From positions 959,176 to 1,023,175 of the forward strand of contig CM035310.1 in NCBI GenBank assembly GCA_002900995.3: a DNA stretch of 64,000 nt, written 5' to 3'. Origin of the DNA: Ganoderma boninense (Eukaryota; Basidiomycota; Agaricomycetes; Polyporales; Polyporaceae). Shown here piece by piece: positions 21,905 to 32,322 of this stretch. The notes below the pieces were generated by a model. That model was given only the letters and a program-made list of their open reading frames with translations, did not search any database and was not told the origin of the DNA. Both the position numbers and the translations under genes were made by a program. Each line of letters begins with the position of its first letter. The stretch's first letter is position 1.

Positions 21905-22592
21905 ATGTGTACGTCACTGCTTGTATACTAGACGGTTTTTACGTGTACTGTAGTCAGCTATCCAGCGGAGTGCCCCCTTATGCTCACCGCGCACGCAAAC
22001 CAGTACATAGGGATCATAACCTGCCGGTTTAGCTAGAGAACACTGCGATCGCGGTCTTTCCCCTGGGATAGATGTTAAATATTTCATGTGGAAGATTCCA
22101 CTTTGTTCCCCAACGTCCCCATGGACCTTTCCATTTTAGCATCGATATCTGCGAGGAGTAACGACGATGCAAGCCATGACACACAGCAGCCTGTCGCGGC
22201 GGTAAACCACGGCGTTAAAAGGGACGAGGTGTAGCAAAGGCACTTACAGGCCCAACTCCACGCTAAGTAAGTCTGCGACGTCTCTGCGGGCAGAGTGTCA
22301 AAAAACCTTTGGATTCCCCAGCACCTCAGCAGTGTTTGCATAGTGAAAGGGCTTCTAACAAAGCAGACGGTCGAGACACGCGGCCAGCTCTCTTCAACAA
22401 CGCCGCAAGCAAACGCCACGGAATCCCCGGCAACCCACACCCGGGACTGCGCGAGGCGTCGGGCAGCCACAGGTGTTAGGGGTCCCGCATCACGAAATTG
22501 CTTTATACGGAAATCGCCACGTTTTGATGGCACCGTTTACATGGACTGTCATTACTGAAATACAGACCCAACCACTAAAGTGGCCAGGCATA
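21905..22592 (+). other. Right end of the element, with small palindromes
   Basis: No gene. A 14-nt palindrome lies at 22088-22101 (6-bp stem). A second, CCACTAAAGTGG at 22572-22583, ends 9 bases before homology to the F-box gene begins at 22,593. Helitron 3' ends usually carry a hairpin 10-15 bases before the terminus, so the second is a candidate 3' hairpin, though its 5-bp stem is weak and no CTRR follows. Confidence 0.4.
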
Positions 22593-24241
22593 TTATGGAG
22601 ACGTCTGCCCGACGACCAACCCCTCGCAGACCTCCTGTGCGCACTGGGAATTGTGGAGAGGTACAAGATGGTAGGGCCGCTCCCTCCGTCTCAACAGGGT
22701 GTCCCGTGGCCACTGAGCCCCGCCCAGATGGAGGCAGTCGCACAGCGCTACAAGATAATGCGCGGCTTCTATGACATATACGTAAAGCCCCTCGTTCATC
22801 TTGCCTCTTGTCTTGTTTGCTCACTGTTTATACATATGCACAGACTTTGTGCGATCGAGCTGCAGACGACCCGTCCGCTCACCCACACTGGGAGCGCTTC
22901 GAAGAGTATGCTGCCTACGTGCAAAGCATCGCGAGACTCTGGGCGTTCGACGGTCCGAAATGGGGACAACTCTGGGAAGCCCTGATGCCTCGACTGGGCG
23001 CAGCGAGGCCCCTGCTCCCTTGCCTGCAATCAGTCTCCTTCATCCAAGACAGGACCCAACACGAAATCATTGCTGGATCCTTCCTATTGCTATCCCCCTC
23101 CGTCACCTCTCTCGAATATCGCGGCCAGTCATAAGCTAGCGCGTCGCTCCACTCCGCACTGTCTCTGGCATTCGAGCGCGCGCCCGAGATAGAGAGGTTG
23201 GGCATCTCCACACAGCCCTGGGCGGACATGCATCATACCCTCGGCAGTCGCGTCCGCCACGTCGAGGTGTTCCCGCTGGTAGACGCAAAGCAGCTCCAAC
23301 ACCTCGCAAAACTCCCCCATCTCCGTTCTCTGTCCATATCGCTCCGGATCTTCATCGAGCTGGAACTGCAGGGCAGTGTACTCGCCTATCCGCTCCTCGA
23401 CACCCTGGAAGCCAAGGGGGACTGGACGTACCTCGCAGCATTCCTCAACGCCGCCAACGCCCCGCATCTCCGCGCACTCGCCATCACCACCTGGGAGCGC
23501 GCCCGGCCACCCCGCCAGGTCGTGCAATCCGCGTCTGAGTGCCTCCGCGCCATCCCCGCCAAGCACCCCCGCCTGACGAGCCTGTCCGTCGTCGCGAGCT
23601 CAGGCAGCCCCTCGCTGCAGTGGCCAGACCGGATCGTGCAGGAAGCTGTCCAAGTCTCGCTTCGCGACGTCGTCGGCCCGCTCCTCGCTCTTCGCGCCCT
23701 GCGCTCGTTCACACTCATCCTCCCGAACTACATCGACATGAACTGATGGTCTGACGACCTCCGCACCATGTCGGAGGCGTGGCCGGACCTCGAAGCGCTC
23801 CATATACAGCTCTGGGACTACTTCACCCTCAAGGGTATCCCAGAGCACCCCGGCGCCGGGGACCGTCCGCGCGGAGGGCCGTTCGCCGCCATAGCGCACT
23901 TCGCGCGCAACTGTCCTCGCCTGCGGACGCTGCACCTGCCTCCGATGGACGCGACCCAGCTCGAGGTGCCCGACGGTGCGCCGCTTTCAGGTCGCGGTGG
24001 TCATGGCTTGCAGACCCTTGTTGTGCCGAAATTGAAGGTCGAAGCAGACGCGGAACGCGACTCCACCTCGCAGGCCCATTTGACAGAGCGGGTGGCGAAA
24101 TTCGTCAGGGATGTATTCCCTGCGGCCGCGAGGCCCTTCAGAAAGGACGGGGTTGCGCTCGAGCATAGCTGGCTAGCTGTACGCGAACACGCTCGCTGTA
24201 TCGACTGTGACGACCTACAACTGTCGGCCCAGAAATTCTAA
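22593..24241 (+). pseudogene. F-box/LRR gene, 5' half removed by the element
   Basis: The readable frame starts at LWRRLPDDQPLADLLCAL, which in the intact relative at 48,629 is residue 55 or so of the first exon; the F-box before it is absent. An intron (about 22,780-22,845) follows at the family's conserved site. The LRR part then matches the 46.0 and 48.6 kb genes to its end at 24,241. Two in-frame stops, a TAA at about 23,132 and a TGA at about 23,744, interrupt it, with clear homology on both sides of each. It is therefore a decayed gene. It belongs to the PDDQPLADLLC subfamily. Loss of the promoter and F-box by insertion would explain later decay. Confidence 0.8.
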
Positions 24242-24528
24242 CGCCAGAGGGTTGTTAACCCGCTCGCACCACAGCCAGGCCAGGCGATGGCAATGGTGAA
24301 GCTTATGGATATGCGCCGTGTACGTCCCATTTTCTAACGATATATAGTCTCCGACGGTACTTCCTCCAAAAGAGGCGTGATTATAACATGCTGCGAAACA
24401 TGATATACTACTGTATGTACTGATTCACAATATCCAGGAATTTCCGTGAGATCCATCCATTGTAGATCCTCTCTCCACCACCCCTCCCTATCGCGTTGAC
24501 AATGCGGCCGACGCACATATGCGCACAT

Positions 24529-27213
24529 TCAAACCACCCTCGAAAGCACATGCATCATCCCGCCAGCCCCAGCCACAGCACCCAACAGCGCACCAAGCCC
24601 CGGCCACCCTGCTCTCCCCACAGCGCCGTTCCCACTCCCGTAGCTCGTGCTCCCCCGCATCCCACCCATGCCCTTATTCCCGTTCGACGTCGCAAGGACC
24701 GCCTCGTCGACCGTCGCCGTGTTCTTGTACTTCGTGACCGCGGTGGTCGCGAACGTCGCGGTGGTCGCGGGCTCGCTCTCGCGCGCGGCGTCGTCGCTCA
24801 TGAACACGAGCGCGAACCCGGGCGCGGGCACGCGCACGCGGCACACGTTGTTCGCCGCGTCGCACGGCACGTCCTCGAGGTGCAGCTCGCCCTTGAGCCG
24901 CCCGTCCGCCTCGTACTGCCCGCCGAACGTCTGGTTGCCCCACGTGATGTTGAACTTGTCCCCGACCGAGGGCGCGACGAGGTACCTGCACGGTCCCGTA
25001 AGCCGTGGCGTGGGCGAGACTAGAAGATTGGAGACTCACTTGACCTTGACGGACGCAGGCGTCGCCGCAGGCTGGCCGCTGTCCCCGCCGCCAACCGAGA
25101 TCGAGACGGTGTAGTCGTTCGCGCCCGACGGGTCCGTCATGAAGTTCACCAGCGCGACGCGCGCGAGGTTCCCGTTCTCGTATATGGCGTAGCCCGGGGT
25201 GTACAGGGAGCCGCTGTTCTGCCAGAGGTCCTTGATCTGCGAGTTGTTCGAGCTCCCGAGCGTCTCAGCGACCGCGAGGACCGAGTAGAAGATCGGGCCG
25301 ATCGTCCACTCGTGGAAGGACGTCTCATTTGTCGGTGGCGCTGGGGTGGTATTCATTAGATTGGTTAAGAAGGCGGGCATATATGCGCGCGCGACTCGGG
25401 GGTTCGACGCTCACCAGTGAATGGCTACGAAGCAGCCACAAACGCATCAGCACCGACGTCCCTGCTACCATACCCATACTGTGCAAACCAGCGAAGACCA
25501 AGAAACGCACATTGTAGTACACGTTCTGCCCGCCGACATGGAGGAGCGCGTGCGAGAAGTTGCTCGCGGCCATCTCGAGCCCGTAGTCGAGCGCCCACAG
25601 CGCGGCGCCGAAGCTCGTCGAGATGCCCGCGAACCCGCCGCACGACGCCGAGTTCGTCTCGAACATGATGAACGGCTTCCCCGCCTCCTGCGCGATCGCG
25701 GTCGAGTTCAGGTACTGCGCGACCGTGTTCACGCCCATGCTGTGGTCGAGGTACTGCGCGAACTCCGCCTGCGGGTCCTTCGGGTCGCCGAACCCCTCGT
25801 AGTTCGCCGCGCAGTTGTCGTCCGGGTAGCTACGCGGGGGGAGGTACGAAGAGTGAGTGCGAGGGTTGGGTACGTTGGGTGGTCGGACGGGGGTGCGCAA
25901 CTCACTGCTCGACGGTCAGCGCGGTGAGGGCGTCGCTGTACGCTGGAATGAAGCCCGTGTTCCACACCACTGCGCAGAATGGAGAGCTCAGTCAAGTCAC
26001 GGTCCCCTCTGCGACTCTGTGCGCCTTCACGACGTACTCTCTGGTGTCCAGTCGCCAGTGGCCAAGCTCGGGCCGATGAGAAGGTCGGTGCGGAGGTTCA
26101 GGTTCTTCATCGCGCCCAGGATGTCCCCGAACTCGCCAAAGTAGTCGTACGGGCCATACGTCGACGCTCGGTGCTCATGTCTAGCAGCATATAACAAGAC
26201 GTCGTAAGCACCCTCCCAGCACTTACTTTCTCAGCCTCTTACCGAGCGTAGAGGTCGGGTTCGTTTCCGACCTGGAGGCCGATGAGGTTGTCGCCGAGGA
26301 TCTGCTGGCCGTACTGTGCGATCTCGAGCCGGATGTCCGAGGTGTCGTTCAGCGGGATGCCCAGGTACCACTTGACGTTCACCAGGGACGAGATGTTCGA
26401 CAGCAGGTACAAGATCTCGGGTGTGTACAGCAATGCTGGCGTTTGCGTCTAGAACGGGCAGAGTGCCAGTGTATCCGGAGGGTTCAGACCAAACTCCGGT
26501 GGAGACTCAGCATGGATGAAGGAGGAGGCGGACGTACGGGATTGTTCGTGTCGACCTTCTGCTTCTCGATCGCCTTGCCGTCGGGCAGACTCGTGACCAT
26601 CCGCGCAGTCTCTTGCGTGTTTCCTCCCACCCGGACGTGGACGCGCCCCGCGCGCTCGGCAACGAGCGACATGAGGTTAAGGAAGGGAGGCTGGATGTGC
26701 GAGCTGTCGTCGCGGTGATCGTAAGCGTCACTTTTACCGCATATATGCGCCTTACAGATGCCACTCACCCATTCAGCCCGACTATATGCGCCGGTAAACA
26801 GAGCTCGCAATCAGCACCGAATCCATAACGTGGCTCCGAGGACCGCCGCCGCCGCCATTGAGAGCGACGCTGACATTAACGGTTTACTTACTGACTTGCG
26901 TCACGACCGACATCTCGACCGAGAACCCGTAGAACGCGCCGCTCAGCGGTATCGACAGCCCGTTCATCCCGCTCGCCTGCGCCGGTAGCTGGATCCCGAA
27001 CGCGTTCGCTGGCAGCGGGTCCGGCAGCGCGGGCGGGTCGAGTATCAGCGTGTCGTACGCGGCGCTGGTGCTTGTGGTGGTGGGGACGCTCGCGCTCCCC
27101 GTGGCAGTCCCTACGGGCTGCTGCCCAGCCTGGTTGTAGACGGTGATGGCGCGCACGCCATTCAGTGTGGAAGAGAGGGCGAGAAGGAGTCTAAGGAGGG
27201 TGTGGGGGGCCAT
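24529..27213 (-). CDS. Secreted GH79 beta-glucuronidase
   Basis: A multi-exon gene reading from ATG 27213 to a stop at 24529. The N-terminus is a signal peptide (LLRLLLALSSTLNGVRA). The GH79 barrel follows, with FLNLMSLVAERAG and VRVGGNTQ (exon about 26,530-26,725), the acid/base Glu in VGNEPDLY (near 26,262) and the nucleophile Glu in FETNSASCGG (near 25,660), then the C-terminal beta domain. Clear junctions include 26242/26243, and donors after YYN and VKVK. The join between exon 1 (ends near 26,890) and the next exon is not resolved. The last exon ends in a Ser/Gly-rich stretch and a hydrophobic tail (GWPGLGALLGAVAGAGG), which resembles a GPI-anchor signal. The family removes glucuronic or 4-O-methyl-glucuronic acid from plant arabinogalactan and xylan side chains, fitting a wood-decay fungus. 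Confidence 0.9.
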
Positions 27214-29202
27214 GATTGCATGGACCGCGGAGAGTGCTGGGGGGAGAGCGGGGTGGGAGAGAAGAGAGAGAGCTACGTTGCATCTCTGTCGTATAGAAGG
27301 CTATGTAGGATGCCTGGCACGTCGGCTTGGGTGTGCTTGGAGCTTCGAGGCCAAGGCCAAGCGAACTCTCGCGATGCTCCATGGCGCTTGCACCAAGAGG
27401 AATGCCAAGAGGACACTCGCGTCGCCGGTAGAGAGTTGCAGCGGCGGATGGCGACAGAAGTGATGTGTGTGAGCGTTATGAACTCCGATCGAGCATACTT
27501 AGGTTGCGAAGCCCACGCATGGCAACGGAGGTCAGAGTCCAAGGCGAGGGCGTTGGTGGAAGCTCGGCCGTCAGGCTTGCCAAGCGCCTTGAAAGTTTGA
27601 ATATCTCGTTTACGAGACAGAAGAGCTCACCGGCCTCACCTCCGGGGGAGAGACAGCTACCTGTAAGTACGAATTTCCACATTGGTGGGCCGATTTACGT
27701 TTTTACGACGAAAATTCTGTCTGTGAACTGATGGCCTGAACCGTGGCGGCTCCCTGCACTTGTACGGCCCTCTGACGTCATATCATCACATCCATGGGAT
27801 ACGGCTTCTTCGACTCGGACTCCCTCTTCACGGACATGTTCGCGCGCTCGCAGCCGAACACGCTCGCAGCCGAACATGAACGGCACACCGCCGCTGAACA
27901 TCACCGGCGCCGTGTACTATTGCGTCTTTGAGTTGAACGAGAGAACAGGCGAGCCGGGGATGCGCAGATCTGGAAAGCTTCCTCGAAGTTAAGCATTCCG
28001 AACAATAACAAACTGAAGGCAAGATAAGTGATAAAAAACTTGAACAACGCACGGAAGGCAGGCGAGCGAGTGCCTTGACTCTCGCTCGACGTAGAAGCCT
28101 CCTGAGGAGCTCGTAAGACGTGCCAAGGGGCTAAGGCATTCGCAGCCATGCCAAGTCACCGTAACCATCTTCCAAATATTAATGTTGCGAAGGACGGTTG
28201 ATAAAGCATACGGAATTCGCAGTGGCGAGCGTATTGTGCCGCAGGAAGAATAGAATGTTGGCTACAAAAAGAAGGCGAGGGCTACTTACCTTGCAATACG
28301 GTGACATCCGAGGCCTAGCCAGCAAGTCCCCAGATCCTGGTAACCCAGACCCATCGAAGTATTGTACGTGCAGCGGATGGCGTGTTGGACTTGAGGGTTT
28401 CAGGACAGCATTGTCTATGAAGCAACGTCAGCCTGTACAACGATGAGATGAGCGCGCCGAAATTGAGGTCAGATAATCGAATTACGGTCTACATGGTGTC
28501 ATTAAGACAGGGGTAACTTTTCACATCGTGTCGATGAAACACAGGAAATCGATACTCGCCTGTAAAACTGCAGTACACTGTGCTGCCGGCGTCCCAATGA
28601 GGCATCGGAAGTGGGAGTAGATACTATTCAAACGGTTCTTCCACATAGCTTGCCATGGTTGAATGAGGCAGAAACGATGATAGGGAGATTGTATGCGGGT
28701 GTAGAGGTCAGAGTGAAGCTCTGGGTAGACAAAGGTAGTGCCCCTGGGCGAGTTTGCAGCTGAGTGTCGGTGGAAGCAGACTCGGATGACATCATTGACC
28801 TCTCAGCCGCCCAAACATTGGCGCCTGTTCCGGGCCGCCGTCTCCGCGGAACGCAATTTTGGGCAACTTGAGCTCGACCCTCTCTGGCGCTGGACCACGA
28901 CGTTGACGTTTCTCTGTATTTGTCTCGGACCCGCAAAACCACACGACAACGGCAAGTGTTCTCATATTGTAATAGTATATGCCTGATCAAACACTGTCCG
29001 AGATACTTACTAGCCTACTAGGTGTCGTCTAAGCAACGAATCGATCGGTGTCACCCATACGGCTGAAACAGTCGAAAGGCAACAACATCAAAGCCACTGC
29101 CTGCCATTGCCCACACTGAGTCTCTCTAATCCTTACGAGTCCGCATGGATCGAGGACCAGGGTCACGGTGCCGAGTTCAGTGGGCTATTGAGCAGCCCTA
29201 AC
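27214..29202. other. Intergenic, no gene seen
   Basis: This is upstream of the GH79 gene. Short frames exist, for example minus strand 27901-28149 with a hydrophobic stretch, but none has a supported start, intron or family match. A solo 12-bp end of the 29.2 kb TIR element lies at 29188-29199, inverted against the intact copy. Confidence 0.4.
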
Positions 29203-29588
29203 AGGGCTGCTCAATTTCTCCAGGTCAGTTCACGTCGAAGGCCTCCCTCGCCAGACGCCACAATGATGAGCTAGCCGAGCGTAGCCATCGACGGGGGTGA
29301 TTCCGCGCTTATTCTGGCTCTTGGGCCACGAAAACCTCTCCCCGACTTCGCTCTGTCCTCTGGACTCCCCATTGCGCATATTGTTCAAAAGGTACGATAG
29401 CCTGTTCTCTCTGTCTCGATTATCACCAAAGCGCGACCGGGGGGGAGCCTCCACATCGGGGAACAGGAGCTCGCAGAACGCACTCCGGTCGGCGGTCAGA
29501 GAGGTCATCGCCACCATCACTCGGCTACGAGCAGCTGGAGGACGAGCTTTGGGCGAAGTGAACTGACCTGGAGAAATTGAGCAGCCCT
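29203..29588. mobile_element. Short non-autonomous TIR element (MITE-like)
   Basis: The ends 29203-29233 and 29558-29588 are perfect 31-bp inverted repeats beginning AGGGCTGCTCAATTTCTCC. The 386-bp unit has no transposase frame. The CAGGG-like outer end recalls hAT elements, but no 8-bp target duplication is seen. A separate inverted copy of the outer 12 bases lies three bases outside the left end, so two insertions may be nested or one may have rearranged. Confidence 0.75.
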
Positions 29589-29822
29589 TGAAAAGCGATT
29601 CTGTCCTGCAACGGAGGGCATGCCGTCTCCGAGTCTCGCGTGTTGACGTGACAGACGTCCTTCAGTTTATTTGATGGATGAATCGTCCTCGCACATGACG
29701 ACTCCCTTCTGGCGTCGAGGGCTCCATATGGCTCATGCCTATCATTCTTTTGAATTGGCTGATCCAGGCCTTCCGCCTACTATCCGGATCGGCAGAGAAG
29801 TGTAGACTGTAGTCTCTCAACG

Positions 29823-29830
29823 TATAAATA
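29823..29830 (+). promoter_or_regulatory. TATA box of the glycosidase-like gene
   Basis: TATAAATA lies 83 bases upstream of the ATG at 29913, a normal distance for a fungal promoter with a short leader. Confidence 0.5.
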
Positions 29831-29912
29831 CACTGGATGGACGCGACGAGGACCACCATCTACAGCCCAACTCGGAACTCTGAAGCCACGAAGCAAGTAC
29901 AACACCTACGTA

Positions 29913-32322
29913 ATGCCTCGTCTTGCGACAGTTTTCGGCCTCCTGCTCGTGTCGCTCTTCCAGGGGACCGCTGCAGATACCTGGTGAGTCACTCAAGTTG
30001 TGTCATTATCGAGCTCGAGTCCTACACTTTTATTCTGCGTACAAGTTGCGCTTCGTTCTGCAAACCGCACTCGTACATTCATGCAAGGTAGACATAGAGC
30101 TGTGCTCTTGGGTACAAGGCTGAGCGACCCACGAATTCTCTGGTCTCGTACCCACCCGTCTATACTCACGCCTCACCACCGGTCTGTTCTGCGGTGGTGG
30201 GGTGTGAGTACAGACGGGTGGGTACGAGACCAGAATTCTCAGACTCACACAGTGGCGATAAAAGTTGCTGCATGCCTGACAGCTTGCTCCACCAAGCACA
30301 CGTTCATATCGTCGCTTAGAGCTGGGCAACCTTGTGCAACGCCTCGTAATTCGAGGTGCATCGCTTCTCCAACGCTGTCACGGACTTGACGTCCTGACAG
30401 CGAGCACGTGAAGTGATGACGACAATCGTAACTTCTACTTCTTGCCCTCCGGATCCTTCCAAGCATTTGTCTTCGATTCCGCAAGGCGGACACGGTGAGC
30501 TGACCGCGTCTGCACCAGGTGCGGCAAGAACTTCCGAGCGGGCGCCCCCGTCGTGCCCCCAGGCGGCGAGTTCCCCACCCCAGCCTCCTCCTCAAAGCCG
30601 CTCCTCGCCTTCAGCTGCTCCCCCGCCATCAAGCCGTACCTCCCCGCCGACGCGTCCACAACCCAGACCTTCCTGATCGACGCGCCCGTCGTGTACTCGC
30701 ACATCGCGGGCGCCGCGCCCATCACCCTGCCCAAGCGCACGGCCCCGAGCCCGCTCGAGGTCACCGTGTCCGTCGGCGGGAAGACGCTCGCGACCGGCTC
30801 GCTCGCCCCGAACTCGTCCACGACCCTCTCGTTCTCGCTGACGGACCTCAGCCCGCAGACCGCACTGTACGACGTGCAGTGTACGGCGCGGTACGGCTCC
30901 ACCGCAAACTACACCGCGGCGGCGCAGCTGGCGTACCTCCCCGACCCCCCGGCGGGGCGGTCGGTGACGAAGATGGACCTGCGGACGGGGGCGCTGCTCG
31001 CGCAGCCGGCGAACGGGAAGGGTGGGGCGTACGAGACTGTGTTCCCGGTGGGGTACTACACGAGCTTTGATTGGCTGTCCGCGAACTTGTCGACCATCGA
31101 CGAGGTTGCTGCTCAGGGCTACACGGTGGTAAGTGTCCTTCTTCGAGTTAGTCGAGCGGAGTCCTCGCTGACGCTTGTGCAGATTCACCCAGTCCCGCCA
31201 TTCAACAACATGACGGCGTTGTCTGCAGTAGTTGAGCGCATGGCGGAGGTCGGCATCTACCTGATGTACGACATGCGCTAGTGAGTGTCGCATGTTTCTC
31301 TTCCTCTTTCTCTCCACTCGTCCTCGAACCCGGGAACTCACGCGCCCATTCAGCACCTACCAGAATTCGACATCCGTGACCGAACAGGTCAACAGCATCA
31401 AAAACAGTCCCGCGCTCCTGCTCTGGTACACAGGCGACGAGCCCGACGGCACGTCCGACCCCCTGAACGCGACGGTCGCGGCCTACGACCTCATCAACTC
31501 CCTCGACGGCTACCACCCCGTCTCACTCGTCCTCAACTGCGACGACTACCACTGGTCCGACTACGCCGCCGGCGCAGACATCGTCATGCAGGACGCCTAC
31601 ACAGTTGGCACCAACACCACCTGGTCGGTCGTCTGGGTACGTCCTCCTCCCATTCTTATTCCTGCTCCCTCTCCCAGGCTCACGCAATTCCTATTCCTCA
31701 CTCCTCACCCGATCGCATACACCACCGACAGAACGCCCCATGCACACCCGACTTCGGCGACTGCGGGTGCGACGACTGCATCGGCGCGCTCGCCGACATC
31801 TCCACACGGATGGACGAGTTCGCCGCGCGACGCGTCGCCTCGGGCTGGGCGCGCACCAAGGCGCTCTGGACGGTCCCGCAGGGCTTCGGCGACGAGCTGT
31901 ACTGGAGCCGCGCGCCGACGGGCGCTGAGTTCGTCGTCGAGGCCGTGCTGGGGATCAACCACGGCGCGCGCGGCGCCGTCTCGTGGACCGCCCCCGCCCC
32001 CGCGGACATCACCGCGTCGGGCGCCGCGCTGTCCCGTGCGCTCGCCGCGTCGATGAAGCAGTTCATATTGAGCCCGCAGGCGAGCTTCGTGCATGTGTTG
32101 AGCAATGGGGTGGACGTGGGCATGTGGACGGTGGGCGGCGAGACGCTCGTCCTTGCGACGAACATGGAGTATGCGGCGAGGGAGTTCGACTTGAGCGCGG
32201 TGCCGGGCGTCGCGATGGGGGTTGAGCAGGTGTATGATGGCGGGGCGCGGTTGAAGGGGGCTCATACGATCGAGCTGGACAGTACGGGCTCGGGAGGGTT
32301 CGTTGTCGGGACTGTCGGGTGA
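29913..32322 (+). CDS. Secreted TIM-barrel glycosidase-like protein
   Basis: Six exons, 29913-29983, 30414-30494, 30519-31128, 31183-31280, 31354-31636 and 31732-32322, join in frame to 577 residues. Exon 1 is a signal peptide (LATVFGLLLVSLFQGTAA). Residues about 50-190 form a beta-sandwich-like region. A barrel-like part then has VGYYTSFDWL, IYLMYDMRY, LLLWYTGDEPDG and WTVPQGFGDELYW; the acid pair in GDEPDG and the later GDE are candidate catalytic residues. A beta-rich C-terminal domain ends the protein. It looks like a glycoside hydrolase, but I cannot name the family. Two oddities: intron 1 is 430 nt and contains a long fold-back, and intron 2 would be only 24 nt. If intron 2 is not removed, an in-frame TGA ends the protein. 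Exon 2 is symmetric, so skipping it (29983 joined to 30519) also keeps frame. Confidence 0.75.
30133..30238. repeat. 48-bp fold-back (inverted repeat) inside intron 1
   Basis: Arms 30133-30181 and 30192-30238 are complementary over about 47 bases with a few mismatches and a 10-base loop. GAATTCT and GTACCCACCCGTCT mark the left arm, with their complements on the right. In the transcript this would form a very stable hairpin. It lies outside the duplicated block, so it is present only in the intact glycosidase copy. It may be a tiny fold-back element or the source of a hairpin RNA. Confidence 0.85.

Larger units (their letters stand above)
1..22592 (+). mobile_element. Large Helitron-like element with gene cargo (left end outside window)
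   Basis: Seen: a complete Rep/Pif1 helicase gene at 13,612-19,872, with seven other likely genes around it and no recognisable ordinary host gene between base 1 and about 22,592. At 22,593 an F-box/LRR gene of the local family starts in mid-gene, at the codons for LWRRLPDD, and its F-box exon is missing. Known: Helitrons move by rolling-circle replication and often carry captured gene pieces, usually fragments. Inferred: the unit is one element inserted into that F-box gene, over 22 kb long, with its left end upstream. I did not find a convincing CTRR 3' terminus or a TC 5' terminus. Alternative: a smaller Helitron (roughly 12.7-22.6 kb) next to unrelated genes. Confidence 0.6.

Noticed and set aside
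1..22592. Endogenous large DNA virus as source of the R2, helicase and MYND genes
   Set aside because: The helicase is a textbook Helitron Rep-Pif1 fusion, the other genes have ordinary fungal introns, and no capsid, packaging ATPase or polymerase gene is present.
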